Shown piece after piece: positions 27,752-36,775 of a DNA stretch of 64,000 nt (position 1 is its first letter; each line of letters begins with the position of its first letter). A model generated the notes under the pieces. It did not search any database, had not been told where the DNA came from, and saw nothing but the letters and a program-made list of their open reading frames with translations. This DNA is from Pedobacter petrophilus (GTDB lineage: Bacteria; Bacteroidota; Bacteroidia; Sphingobacteriales; Sphingobacteriaceae): NCBI RefSeq assembly GCF_009674725.1, contig NZ_WKKH01000007.1, positions 62,001-126,000 on the forward strand. The letters run 5' to 3'. The position numbers and the translations under genes are program-made.

Positions 27752-28501
27752 TTGGAACCACTCGTATCGATTATTGTACCCTGCCATAATTCTGCTAAGT
27801 TTATTACGGCGACCCTGAATTCAATCGTTGCCCAGGATTATCCGTCATGGGAATTAATTATTATCGATGATCAATCAACAGATGATACCTCTACAATCGT
27901 AGAAAAATTTGCCCGCAAGTATAGCAACGTGCAATTTATTCCTTTGCAGAAAAATATGGGGGTTTCGAATGCGAGAAATCTTGGGATGACAAAAGCCAGC
28001 GGTAAGTATATCGCGTTTCTGGATAGTGATGATATCTGGCTGGAAAACAAACTAAGCCGGCAGGTGGCTTATATGGAAGATAAAAAGTTGGCCATGACTT
28101 TTTGCGCCTATAACCGGATTAACGAGGATGGCGTGACAATCTCAGGGGTAACTCCGGCTCCCTTTAGTGTTGGTTACGAACAATTACTATCTCACAATAT
28201 GATTATATTTTCAACCTCGATGGTTTTAAAAAGTGTGATTGGCAATTTAGAATTTTCACCGGCGGGGCATGAAGACTGGATTTTCTTTCTTCAATTATTT
28301 AAAAAATGTAAGTTGGGATACGGGATTAATGAACCGCTGGCTTTATACAGAATCAGGAAGGATTCGCTTTCATCCAATAAACTGAAGGCTGTTGTAAAAA
28401 CCTGGAAGATTTTGAGAGAAAGTGAAAAATTAGGCCTGGTAAAGTCTCTGTATCATTTTAGCAAATATGCAGTTTTAACCATTTTGAAAAGGCTGCGGTA
28501 G
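27752..28501 (+). CDS. GT2-family glycosyltransferase
   Basis: 249 residues, starting at TTG 27752 because no ATG lies upstream in frame and the GT-A fold begins at once (MEPLVSIIVPCHNSAKFI). Nucleotide-binding residues appear in IIIDDQSTDDT, and the DXD metal site is in AFLDSDDIWL (about residues 91-96). The C-terminus is basic without membrane helices. It is the only plus-strand gene inside a leftward exopolysaccharide cluster, with its stop 7 nt from the stop of the convergent GT2 gene. It probably adds a sugar to the repeat unit. Confidence 0.9.
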   Translation: MEPLVSIIVPCHNSAKFITATLNSIVAQDYPSWELIIIDDQSTDDTSTIVEKFARKYSNVQFIPLQKNMGVSNARNLGMTKASGKYIAFLDSDDIWLENKLSRQVAYMEDKKLAMTFCAYNRINEDGVTISGVTPAPFSVGYEQLLSHNMIIFSTSMVLKSVIGNLEFSPAGHEDWIFFLQLFKKCKLGYGINEPLALYRIRKDSLSSNKLKAVVKTWKILRESEKLGLVKSLYHFSKYAVLTILKRLR

Positions 28502-28508
28502 ATAGAAT

Positions 28509-29426
28509 TTATGGGCGCAGTTTAAATCCTAAAATTTTGCTCTCTTTACCATGGGTATAATTCCATAACAGGCCTTTGATTACCCATTTTGCCAAATGCG
28601 ATTGATGGTTGAAAATGAATTTAAACACCGCCTTCGGACAAGCAATGAAAGTATAGTAGATGGAAAAGAAAATGGTATTCATCCAACCTGTATTCTTTCT
28701 AATGAAGAGCATCCTGTTGCGGGTGTGGAAATAGATCTTCATGGGGCTCTGCAAACCTACACTTATTGATTCTTTATGGTACACGTGGGTTTTACCTGTA
28801 AACCAGATTTGCTTACCTGTTTTTTTAAATTTTTCACACCAGTCCAGCTCTTCGTAATACAGAAAATAGTTTTCGTCCATTAATCCGGCTTTTAGCAAAT
28901 CTACTTTGCGGCACATTACTGCAGCACCATGGCAATATCCTGTTTGATAACTTTTATCAGCATATTGCCCTTCATTGTGGTCTAATTCTCCAATGGTTGC
29001 ATTTCTGCCAGTGAGGTAATTTACAGGGGTAAAACCTGCATATTGAATCACGTCTTTTCTGTCGAAATACAGTAATAATGGAGATAAAAGTCCTATGTTT
29101 TCATTTTTTTCAAATTCAGCGCACAGGCTTTCGATACAACCAGCAGGTAATTCGGTATCATTATTTAACAAAAAGATATAATCGCCACTTGCCTGTTTAA
29201 TTCCTAAATTATTACCACCGGCAAAGCCTAAGTTTTCTCTGGACTGGATATATTTAATATTTCCAAAATGGGAAGAAAAGATCTCTTCCTGGTTTTGTTC
29301 CGCTCCGTTATCCACAATGATGACTTCCACATTTTTTCCGTCATAATATTTATCGATGGATTCGAGTAATGCGATCGTTACTGCTGCCTGATGAAAATTG
29401 ACAGTTATAATGGAAGTGGTAGGCAT
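28509..29426 (-). CDS. GT2-family glycosyltransferase (rhamnosyltransferase-like)
   Basis: 305 residues. The N-terminus TTSIITVNFHQAAVTIALLES and ENLGFAGGNNLGIKQA are typical of the GT2 subgroup that includes rhamnosyltransferases. The DXD-like motif is in FLLNNDTELP; FLYYEELDWCEKFKKTG carries the acid/base ED-like segment. It is the last gene of the leftward operon that begins at 36250, 20 nt after the GT4 gene. The sugar specificity is not known. Confidence 0.9.
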   Translation of the reverse strand: MPTTSIITVNFHQAAVTIALLESIDKYYDGKNVEVIIVDNGAEQNQEEIFSSHFGNIKYIQSRENLGFAGGNNLGIKQASGDYIFLLNNDTELPAGCIESLCAEFEKNENIGLLSPLLLYFDRKDVIQYAGFTPVNYLTGRNATIGELDHNEGQYADKSYQTGYCHGAAVMCRKVDLLKAGLMDENYFLYYEELDWCEKFKKTGKQIWFTGKTHVYHKESISVGLQSPMKIYFHTRNRMLFIRKNTGWMNTIFFSIYYTFIACPKAVFKFIFNHQSHLAKWVIKGLLWNYTHGKESKILGFKLRP

Positions 29427-29446
29427 TCGTTCTATAAATATTTATG

Positions 29447-30667
29447 TTAACTTTTATCCCCGGTAACGCTATTCGACACCTCATTAATTGCTTTGTAAAT
29501 CTGCGCTACATTTTCTTCCCAGGTATGGGTATGTGCAAAGTTAACCCGCTCACGGGATATATCTTCGCTGTTTTCTGCCAATGCCTTTTCTGCTAATGCC
29601 ACATAGTCTTCCTTCGTTTCTGCCAGGTACACATGATGCTCAAAAATGCTCATTGCCTCCGTTTTGGTAGCTATAGCGGGTTTACCCATCGCCAGATATT
29701 CATCGATTTTACGAGGGTAGTTACCAATGGTAAGCGGATTTATCGTTTGCGGATTTAAACACACATCAAAGCCATTAATGTACGCCGCTAAGGTTTCAGT
29801 CTTTTTGCTTCCTAAAAAGTGTACATTGCCCATATGATGGAGTTCACTTTTTTTGAAATCATCATCCTCTGGTCCAACCAATACAATGCTCCAGTCTGGC
29901 CGTTCTTTTGCCAGGTGTAACAGAATTTCTTCATCAAGTCTGATGGATAATATGGCACCTACATATCCCAGTATCGGGCCTTTAATTGTGGAAAGGTCTT
30001 CGGGTATAGGGATATGAACATCATTTCTAAAGAGCGTGAAATCACAACCCTGTCCAACATAAAAAGAATTAGGATTATATTTCCTGCAATAATTAGCCAG
30101 GAAAACGGAATTTGCTACGCAGAGATCACTTTTTTCAATCAACCGAGGCTCTAAGTATTTGCCATGATACTGCCAATAGGGGGTAGCAATAATATAGTCT
30201 CTGGAATAATAAACACTGAGCGCTGGATTTAAAAGTTCTTTTAGATGAAAACTCCTGAAAATATCATTATCATTAAATAATATGAAATTTTCAAAGTTCA
30301 ATTTCCTTGATGCAAAATTGATATCTCTGGCAAATTTCTGATTGTTTAGTTTATTTAGCCAGCGAAAGAGGGGGACGATTTTAATCCAGTTAATGGATTC
30401 GACTATTATTTTGGGGTAATAAACCCACAAATTCGGCGATACCTGTTCAAGACCCTCTTCTTTTCCCGCAATGATTCGCAAACGTTTTTTAACCGTTTCG
30501 GCATCTTTTTGCTGAAAACTTGTCCTTCTGTCCAGTGGTGCATTGATATACAATACGCGGTTATTTTTGCTAAATTCCAGTGCCAGATCCTTGCAGTTAC
30601 TGCCAATAGCAGTATCCCAGGGTTGTTGGCCCACTACAATAATGTCTCTGTTGTTTAAAATCGACAT
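29447..30667 (-). CDS. GT4/GT1-type glycosyltransferase (TuaH-like)
   Basis: 406 residues with a GT-B fold. The N-terminal half starts DIIVVGQQPWDTAIGSNCKD; the C-terminal half has ILGYVGAILSIRLDEEIL, VLVGPEDDDF, the HFLGSKK segment and the donor-binding region NYPRKIDEYLAMGKPAIAT. It follows the 31-residue microprotein gene by 3 nt and precedes the terminal GT2 gene by 20 nt in the leftward operon. It transfers a sugar to the growing lipid-linked repeat unit; donor unknown. Confidence 0.88.
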   Translation of the reverse strand: MSILNNRDIIVVGQQPWDTAIGSNCKDLALEFSKNNRVLYINAPLDRRTSFQQKDAETVKKRLRIIAGKEEGLEQVSPNLWVYYPKIIVESINWIKIVPLFRWLNKLNNQKFARDINFASRKLNFENFILFNDNDIFRSFHLKELLNPALSVYYSRDYIIATPYWQYHGKYLEPRLIEKSDLCVANSVFLANYCRKYNPNSFYVGQGCDFTLFRNDVHIPIPEDLSTIKGPILGYVGAILSIRLDEEILLHLAKERPDWSIVLVGPEDDDFKKSELHHMGNVHFLGSKKTETLAAYINGFDVCLNPQTINPLTIGNYPRKIDEYLAMGKPAIATKTEAMSIFEHHVYLAETKEDYVALAEKALAENSEDISRERVNFAHTHTWEENVAQIYKAINEVSNSVTGDKS

Positions 30668-30670
30668 TTC

Positions 30671-30766
30671 CTACTTTTTTATGGTATGTTTTGAGGTGTT
30701 TACCCCTTTAATAAAACCGATGATTCCAAACAGGATACCTATAACGGCGAGCAGCTCTACTGGCAT
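30671..30766 (-). CDS. 31-residue single-span membrane microprotein in the exopolysaccharide operon
   Basis: ATG at 30766-30764 and TAG at 30673-30671 encode 31 residues: a short N-terminus (MPVE), one hydrophobic span (LLAVIGILFGIIGFIKG) and a basic tail (NTSKHTIKK). It begins 2 nt after the stop of the upstream GT2 gene (30769) and ends 3 nt before the start of the downstream GT4 gene (30667), so it fills the 101-nt gap almost exactly, as expected for a real operon member. Orientation by the positive-inside rule is N-out, C-in. The function is unknown; a small partner of the membrane glycosyltransferase or polymerase is one possibility. Too short for routine gene calling. Confidence 0.65.
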   Translation of the reverse strand: MPVELLAVIGILFGIIGFIKGVNTSKHTIKK

Positions 30767-30768
30767 GG

Positions 30769-31968
30769 TTAGTTGTTGTTAACTGTTTTATTATGATGTG
30801 GAGTTACCATAAAAGATTTTTTAGCCTTACCAATGCTGAATAATGCGATGACCATTCCGATCATTGCCCTTGGGATTTGTAAAACGGCTAAATAAAGTCT
30901 TTTATCTACGTAGAATTTTTTTGGTATGGCAATTAACAAGGTGAAGCAAATACTCAGGAATAAAGTTGTCCAGAATACTTTGCCTGGTCCGACAGGGTTA
31001 AAATAGGCTTGAATGGCCATTATAAACAACAATGCCAGCAACAATATCCTGGGTACCAGAAAGGTTTGCAATGTTTTATTAAAAAACCCTATGTTTCCCT
31101 GAAATAATTTTACCAATCCTTCCAGGGCATATGTTTTCAGGAACTCTATTTGCGAGGCAATCCACCTGGTGCGCTGGTTGGTAAACACCTGGGCATTATC
31201 TACTTTTTCATCGTAAACAAACACATCATTTAAATAAGCTACTTTGATTTTATCTTTGGCAATAATAAAATCCAGTTTTTTATCCTCACCAACCGTTTCG
31301 CCGATATCGCCTAATAATTTATGAAAATACGGAAAGTCAAAAGCCATACCCGATCCGATCAGCGTTGCCGATAAGCCCATAACCGCATGGCCTTTGCGAT
31401 AAATCTGGTTATTTACTTCTTCGTTACAGGCATCTAAAAAGGCAAAGCTGGTGTCTACATCTTTAGCTGTCCGGTGTACCTGAATAACTTTGTTTCCTTG
31501 TTGATAGGAGCTGTTAATGTAATTTAAACAATCTATCCCGAGTACATTATCAACATCTAATACCATCGCAATATCGAAACCCTGATCTTTAAGCCTTTCC
31601 ATGGCAAAGTGAAGCGCCTTACCTTTGGTGCTTTTCTCAAAAAAAACTTCAATTACTTTGGCGCCCAATTTTGTTAAAGTAACATTGGTTTCGGGCTGTA
31701 AGCCATCTGCAATAACCACCACTTCAAACAGGCCGTTATATTGGTGTTTTAATGCTGATTTTACACTTTCTATAATGACACTGTTTTCCCGATAGGTTGG
31801 GAAGAGCAGTGCAATCTTTTTATATTCACTGGCATTTTTTTGCGTTTTGGGCAATGCAAATAAACCTGCGATGGCGAAAAAGGCTAAATACAAACAATTT
31901 AAAAGCAGGTAAATGCCTAAAATCCAAAATAATATATTTAGAATGTTAATTATGATCAGTTCCATCAA
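30769..31968 (-). CDS. Membrane GT2 glycosyltransferase, processive-type
   Basis: 399 residues. Two N-terminal membrane helices (about 5-40), a cytoplasmic GT2 domain with IALLFPTYRENSVI, VVIADG, DVDN (AMVLDVDNVLG) and the QRTRW form of the Q-x-x-RW motif (about 262-266), then three or four C-terminal helices. QxxRW and this topology are known from hyaluronan, cellulose and related synthases, although non-processive members exist. The start (MMELIIIN) overlaps the end of the polymerase gene by 23 nt; a second ATG 3 nt later is equally possible. It is followed directly by the microprotein gene. Confidence 0.88.
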   Translation of the reverse strand: MMELIIINILNILFWILGIYLLLNCLYLAFFAIAGLFALPKTQKNASEYKKIALLFPTYRENSVIIESVKSALKHQYNGLFEVVVIADGLQPETNVTLTKLGAKVIEVFFEKSTKGKALHFAMERLKDQGFDIAMVLDVDNVLGIDCLNYINSSYQQGNKVIQVHRTAKDVDTSFAFLDACNEEVNNQIYRKGHAVMGLSATLIGSGMAFDFPYFHKLLGDIGETVGEDKKLDFIIAKDKIKVAYLNDVFVYDEKVDNAQVFTNQRTRWIASQIEFLKTYALEGLVKLFQGNIGFFNKTLQTFLVPRILLLALLFIMAIQAYFNPVGPGKVFWTTLFLSICFTLLIAIPKKFYVDKRLYLAVLQIPRAMIGMVIALFSIGKAKKSFMVTPHHNKTVNNN

Positions 31969-33406
31969 ATTCAGTTTGTTTTAGCTTGTTATCGAGCCAT
32001 GGTGCAATATACACAAACGACCATGACATAAACATAATTACCGAAGAAGGCATTCCATTCATGACTTCGTTACCATAACTACAAATAAAACAGGCGATCG
32101 TTCCGGCAGTAAGGGCATTCATCTTTGCCTTTAACTTGGGGTCCTGAATCTTCCACACAATGCCACTGCATTTACCGATAATATACGAGGTAAAGGCAAA
32201 CCAGATGATGAGGCCAACGATTCCATACATTACCCAAATCTTTACCCAATAGCTGTCTGGCTGGATGTTGGCTATGGGTTTATCGCCATTATAAGTGGTT
32301 CCATTCATCCCACTCATCCCTAAACCAGCACCAAAAGGCAAATCTTTCAATATTGATTTTAGTTTAACCTGGTTATCCAACCGCACTTTGAAAGAGGCAT
32401 CTGCCGGATTTAATGCACTACGTAAACGACTAACCTGAAATATATTTTCCCCGATGGTTGTATATTTTAATATGATGAAACCACTTGCGCAAAAAAGAAC
32501 GCCCACCAGTAACACTTTAAAATTTTTACTTAAAAATAAAGCAGATGCCACGCCTGCTGCCAGGGCGAACAGTGCTCCCCGGGTTCCTGAAATGGCCATT
32601 CCATAAAGAAATACCAGGGTGGCTAAACCGAAAATTATTTTTTTGCCCAAGCTGAATGGACCCATCAGCAGGGCTAAAGAAATAGCCGCCATGATGGCTT
32701 GTGAGGCACCAAACTGACCGGCATCAGAATAAATGGAAAACACCCGGAGTTTACCTTTTATCATATGGGTAACCTCATTACCCATCCCCATCCACTCTTG
32801 TTCGCCACGGGTCAGCCCAAAATAAAGTTGTTTTGCGCCATATAAGCAGGCCAGTGAGGAGAAAAGCAGAATGAAGATAATAAACCGGTTTAAGTCTGCA
32901 CGGCTGTTAAATATTAAAAATACCAATGGTGCGATGAGTAACCAGCTTAATGCTACAAACCTGAGTTCGTTAAACCAGGCCACCATGCTTCCACCGTAAG
33001 GATTTAATATTTGCAGCAAACTAATGCCAAACCAGACTACGGATAATAAAACATGGTCATTTTTTAAATTTTGCCAGTTGAATTTGTCCATATTAATCAG
33101 GATGCTGCACCAGGTGAGCAGTAATATTGCTTCCAATGCAAGGCCCACCGGAATCTGGAGGAAAGCTTTAACTAAAAAACCTAACAGAAAGCAATAGGCA
33201 AAATAGACCCAAAAGGCAAGTTTAGGGTCTTTAAAAGCAGAAATTAAAAATGCACCTGCCACTGCTACAGCTACCGCGCACAAAGGCCCTAAAAATCCGA
33301 ATTTGCTAATGGAACCTGCAACCAGTATGGAGAGGCACGCGGAGATCATAAAAAAGATGATCTTTTTTTTATGATCGATGATATAGGTGTTCAGTTTTTG
33401 AAGCAT
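31946..33406 (-). CDS. O-antigen ligase/polymerase-like membrane protein (Wzy-type)
   Basis: 486 residues, about 12 hydrophobic segments with a long periplasmic loop (about 320-375) near the C-terminal third containing VSRLRSALNPADASFKVRLD and FGAGLGMSG, as in the Wzy_C/O-antigen ligase family. It would join repeat units in the periplasm. It starts 12 nt after the chain-length protein and overlaps the next glycosyltransferase by 23 nt. Wzy proteins are weakly conserved, so the call rests on topology, the loop motifs and neighbours. Confidence 0.85.
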   Translation of the reverse strand: MLQKLNTYIIDHKKKIIFFMISACLSILVAGSISKFGFLGPLCAVAVAVAGAFLISAFKDPKLAFWVYFAYCFLLGFLVKAFLQIPVGLALEAILLLTWCSILINMDKFNWQNLKNDHVLLSVVWFGISLLQILNPYGGSMVAWFNELRFVALSWLLIAPLVFLIFNSRADLNRFIIFILLFSSLACLYGAKQLYFGLTRGEQEWMGMGNEVTHMIKGKLRVFSIYSDAGQFGASQAIMAAISLALLMGPFSLGKKIIFGLATLVFLYGMAISGTRGALFALAAGVASALFLSKNFKVLLVGVLFCASGFIILKYTTIGENIFQVSRLRSALNPADASFKVRLDNQVKLKSILKDLPFGAGLGMSGMNGTTYNGDKPIANIQPDSYWVKIWVMYGIVGLIIWFAFTSYIIGKCSGIVWKIQDPKLKAKMNALTAGTIACFICSYGNEVMNGMPSSVIMFMSWSFVYIAPWLDNKLKQTEFDGTDHN

Positions 33407-33418
33407 CTGACCTGCTTG

Positions 33419-35569
33419 TTAAGCTTTAACGCCGCTAATAACCCATCCTGTAAACTTCTGATCTTCATTTAGCTGTACAAGTTTTTCCAGTTCCTGGCCA
33501 TCAATGGAATCGCCGGCCATAAATAAAGCGATGTAACGATCTGTAAAAAAGATCCATTCTTTAACGGCTGATAAACTATCAACCGGATCTAAATACACCA
33601 GGATTAAATCAAACTGTACATTAAATGCATTAAAGATCTGATCAATACCTTCCTGATGGCCCTTCTCCAGCAGTGATTTACCCCCTAAATTATTGCTTAA
33701 AAAAGTAACAGACTGATCTGCTACAACTGGTGATCCTGCCAGAACATTCCCAATGGATTGATGAGTAGGGATCTTTAATTTTTCCAGTTCAATTGCTATT
33801 TCAGCATCACCAATCAACAAGATTTTTTTGCCCAGCGAAGCGAACGAGTAAGTTAAGCTGAGGAGTGTGAAGATTGGAGATTTCGATGATTTTATACTTG
33901 TGATGCCTAAAACTTTTTGGTTCCCCACAGCAAGCAGATGATCAATTTCAAAGCGAAGCGCCCGCATTTGATCTTTGAATAGGGAAATTTCCTCCTCGGG
34001 ATGTTCCTCCAGCCACACTTTCCTGATATCTCTGTTTTTAGGTTTAATGGAATTCAATTCACCAATCACTTTGCCTTTAGTGGCTGCCTTTAACTCTTTT
34101 GCATCGTTAATAGAATGATCTAAAAAGTAAATCATAAATAACAGAAAGAAACAAATCGCGAAGCTGGCAGCAACACTCAATGCCAGGTACAATGGTTTTT
34201 TAGACGATTCCGGTCTGGTTGGCACGCCTTCCTGTACCAGTTGTAACCGCAAACCAATATTTTTATCCAGGCTGGTTTGATTATATCGGCTTAATATCTC
34301 AAGATATTCTTTGGTCGCTACATCGGCATTGCGTTCAAAGTTTTGAACTCCCGCATCAAATGGAACCATCCCGGTAAATTTTGCATTTAATTTATCCAGT
34401 TCGCGGTCAATATCTTTTATGCCTGCTGTTGTTTGTTCTAATTCTATGCCTATGGAGATGCGTCGTTGAACCAGCGTTTGTTTAGCGATGAGCGGGTCGC
34501 TCACGTACCGGTCATTTGATTTCAATAGTTTTGCGCTTAGTAAAAGCTGCAACGAATCTACTTTCTTTTTATCCGTAGCTTTATAGCCTCCGTCCAGATA
34601 AATATTTTCTGCAGCCTCGATTTTATTTTTTAAATTGATAATATCCTGATTATCGACGATTGTTTCTGCCCCAAGATACTTGTCAATGTATCTGCCGTCT
34701 AATTTATTGTTTACACTTTTTAATGCAGCCAGCGCAGCCTGCTTATCAATTAGCGCCTGGCTCTTTTTATTCTCATTATCGGTAATTTGCTGATAAATGA
34801 TTTGTGATTGCTTATCGAGGTTTAATACGCCGTTTTTAATTTTATAATCTTTCAGCTGCAAAATCCGTTCATTCATGATGGCTTCCTTTTTCTTCAGGAG
34901 CGAATCCAGCACCAGGATGGATGTATTTTTATTGTTGATCTGATCTAAACTGTAATTATTGATAAAATCGCTGGAGAGGGTATTTACCACAAAAACAGAA
35001 AGCAAAGTGTTCGGAGACAAAAAATCTACGGAAATAAAATCGCTGTTTTGCTCGTGGTTAATACTCAGTTTCCTGTTAAGGCTTTCTGCATCATAGCCCA
35101 TAGACATCACAAGATCATAAAGCATCGGCTTACCATTATCCAGCGGTGTTAACGCTTCTCTTTTAATCAGTCTGCTCTCGAACAAATTTATAGCCTCTTG
35201 CCTTTGAGCATTATTTAGGTTTTTAAGATTATCACTTAACGGCTTAAAGGGTGCCGTTGGATTTTTAAGGTCGTGTAAGATCAACCTGTAAGACAAAATG
35301 CTCATGTTCTTCGGCATTTTCATTACATCGATAATCGTGGTAAACTGTTGGTTCAGTTTTATAATAACATCCGGACCTGAATAACCTTGTAATTCGTTTG
35401 CAACCTGCCGGGATGGGTCTAACAAACCTGTAGAAATCTTTGCTTCAGATTTATATTCTTTCGGGAGATTTTTAATAAAGAAAAAAGTGATTATCAGCGT
35501 CAGGGCAGGGACTGAAATGATCAGCCACTTGTATTTTCGCGTCAGATTTAAAAATTCTTGAATATTCAT
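33419..35569 (-). CDS. Wzc-like polysaccharide chain-length/export protein with a degenerate tyrosine-kinase domain
   Basis: 716 residues. Membrane helices at about 14-33 and 461-483 flank a periplasmic Wzz domain and long coiled coils (about 220-440); the segment VPTRPESSKKPLY before the second helix is the usual GNVR-region ending. Residues about 552-716 align by pattern with bacterial tyrosine kinases but the Walker A site is lost (ITSIKSSKSPIFT where a GxxxxGK[ST] loop is expected), the second acidic motif reads LLIGDAE, and there is no C-terminal Tyr cluster. It is therefore probably inactive as a kinase and acts as a structural co-polymerase. It follows the TolC-like gene by 6 nt. Confidence 0.88.
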   Translation of the reverse strand: MNIQEFLNLTRKYKWLIISVPALTLIITFFFIKNLPKEYKSEAKISTGLLDPSRQVANELQGYSGPDVIIKLNQQFTTIIDVMKMPKNMSILSYRLILHDLKNPTAPFKPLSDNLKNLNNAQRQEAINLFESRLIKREALTPLDNGKPMLYDLVMSMGYDAESLNRKLSINHEQNSDFISVDFLSPNTLLSVFVVNTLSSDFINNYSLDQINNKNTSILVLDSLLKKKEAIMNERILQLKDYKIKNGVLNLDKQSQIIYQQITDNENKKSQALIDKQAALAALKSVNNKLDGRYIDKYLGAETIVDNQDIINLKNKIEAAENIYLDGGYKATDKKKVDSLQLLLSAKLLKSNDRYVSDPLIAKQTLVQRRISIGIELEQTTAGIKDIDRELDKLNAKFTGMVPFDAGVQNFERNADVATKEYLEILSRYNQTSLDKNIGLRLQLVQEGVPTRPESSKKPLYLALSVAASFAICFFLLFMIYFLDHSINDAKELKAATKGKVIGELNSIKPKNRDIRKVWLEEHPEEEISLFKDQMRALRFEIDHLLAVGNQKVLGITSIKSSKSPIFTLLSLTYSFASLGKKILLIGDAEIAIELEKLKIPTHQSIGNVLAGSPVVADQSVTFLSNNLGGKSLLEKGHQEGIDQIFNAFNVQFDLILVYLDPVDSLSAVKEWIFFTDRYIALFMAGDSIDGQELEKLVQLNEDQKFTGWVISGVKA

Positions 35570-35575
35570 AATTGC

Positions 35576-36250
35576 TTATTTCACGTTCTCTAAGGGTACA
35601 CCAATTAATGCTTCGAGGGAATCTTTAGCTTTTAATAAATTAAGCTCTGCCAATAATCGCTCTGAATTAGCATAGGAAGCTATCGTCTTTGCTTTAGTGT
35701 AATCATCCAGACTAGCCTCACCTTTCTCAAATTTATACCTGAGCCCGTCACTCGCCGCTTTGTTATCGGTATACGTTTGCGCCTTAACTTTCAAATCTGC
35801 AGCTTCGTGTAAATATTCGTAATAGGTTTTCTTTACTTCGGAAGCCAGTAAAATGTCGTACTCCTGGGCCTGGTAAATCTTTTCATTATGTTCTTCTTTT
35901 GCCTGCCTAACAAATGCCGGTGTCCTGAATATTATCCCCATGTTAAAAAAAATACCAAGTTGCAGGCCGTTCAGCGTATAGTTATTGGTTGTGTTTATTT
36001 TAGAAGCATTGGTTGGACTATAGTTGTAAGAGGCCGTAAACGCATCCAGGTAAGTAGCTCTGGCTACTCCAACTTTAGCTTTAGCACTTAATTCGCTGGC
36101 TTTGTACATTTTTCTTTTAGGGTAGTTTTGTTTGGCCAATTCAACATACTTCTCCAGAAGCATATAATTAATATTCCCAATAAAGCTCTCCTGTGCGTAA
36201 GTATTGAAGGAAAATAAAAGAATAGTGAAAAATGTGATAATTCTTTTCAT
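35576..36250 (-). CDS. Short TolC-like outer-membrane efflux family protein
   Basis: 224 residues with a Sec signal (MKRIITFFTILLFSFNTYAQ). Two helical regions with the pattern of one TolC repeat: LEKYVELAKQNYPKRKMYKA, then a beta-strand stretch (NYTLNGLQLGIFFNMGIIF), then long helices ending LNLLKAKDSLEALIGVPLE, the usual end of an OEP domain. Standard TolC proteins have two such repeats in about 420-480 residues, so this is a half-length form. It is the first gene of the leftward exopolysaccharide operon. No Wza-type export lipoprotein occurs in the window, so it could be the outer-membrane exit component (inference). Confidence 0.8.
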   Translation of the reverse strand: MKRIITFFTILLFSFNTYAQESFIGNINYMLLEKYVELAKQNYPKRKMYKASELSAKAKVGVARATYLDAFTASYNYSPTNASKINTTNNYTLNGLQLGIFFNMGIIFRTPAFVRQAKEEHNEKIYQAQEYDILLASEVKKTYYEYLHEAADLKVKAQTYTDNKAASDGLRYKFEKGEASLDDYTKAKTIASYANSERLLAELNLLKAKDSLEALIGVPLENVK

Positions 36251-36775
36251 TGGTTAGGTGTTGTACTTTGTTCTTTGGGGACGTAAAAAATATTGCTGAT
36301 AAGGATTCAAATCTACTGAATTAGAATTTTCTTTTAAGCAACGAAAGCATTTTTTTTAGCTAAGTTGTAAACTTTCTCATACTTACCATGAAGTATAAGC
36401 AAAACGATTTAAATTCAGGTGTTTTCACTTCTGATATTTAGTTGGAGCCATTGGTTTTTTTTGTGGAATTTCAAGGTATCGGGGCAGTCAGATGACGAAT
36501 GTTAGCAATAATAACAGGCGTGTTATTTTATAGGATCACCATCTGGTTTAAATGCCTGGTTTTTTATGGCTGGCAGTGAGCGATGCGGAGGAAAACGAAT
36601 ATTTATCTACCAGCCGGCAATGCTGAGAAGCAGGCCTTTGTTTATAAAGTTAACATGGTTAAGCGAAAACCTTTTTAATAGACGAACGCTATGCAGCTAA
36701 CCAGGCCCTGCTCATTGCATTCTGTTTTAGTACGAAGTAATTTATCTATATTAGGGGTTTTAGTGTGATAGGTAA
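36251..36775. other. 525-bp divergent region between the exopolysaccharide operon and the second sigma gene
   Basis: No convincing gene. Two overlapping short plus-strand frames near 36565-36690 (31 and about 42 codons) lie in different phases with no recognisable product. A candidate promoter for the leftward operon is at 36308-36341. Upstream of 36776 the sequence TATATTAG (36747-36754) is one base away from TAnnTTTG and could serve the sigma gene. Confidence 0.4.
36308..36341 (-). promoter_or_regulatory. Candidate promoter of the exopolysaccharide operon
   Basis: On the minus strand TAGATTTG (36315-36308) matches the Bacteroidota -7 consensus TAnnTTTG, with TTG (36341-36339) upstream at 23-nt spacing, a little longer than the usual 19-21. 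It lies about 60 nt before the TolC-like start at 36250. Confidence 0.35.

Noticed and set aside
36565..36690. Two short plus-strand frames (31 and about 42 codons) upstream of the second sigma gene
   Set aside because: They overlap in different phases, have no recognisable product or packing with neighbours, and lie in a regulatory gap.
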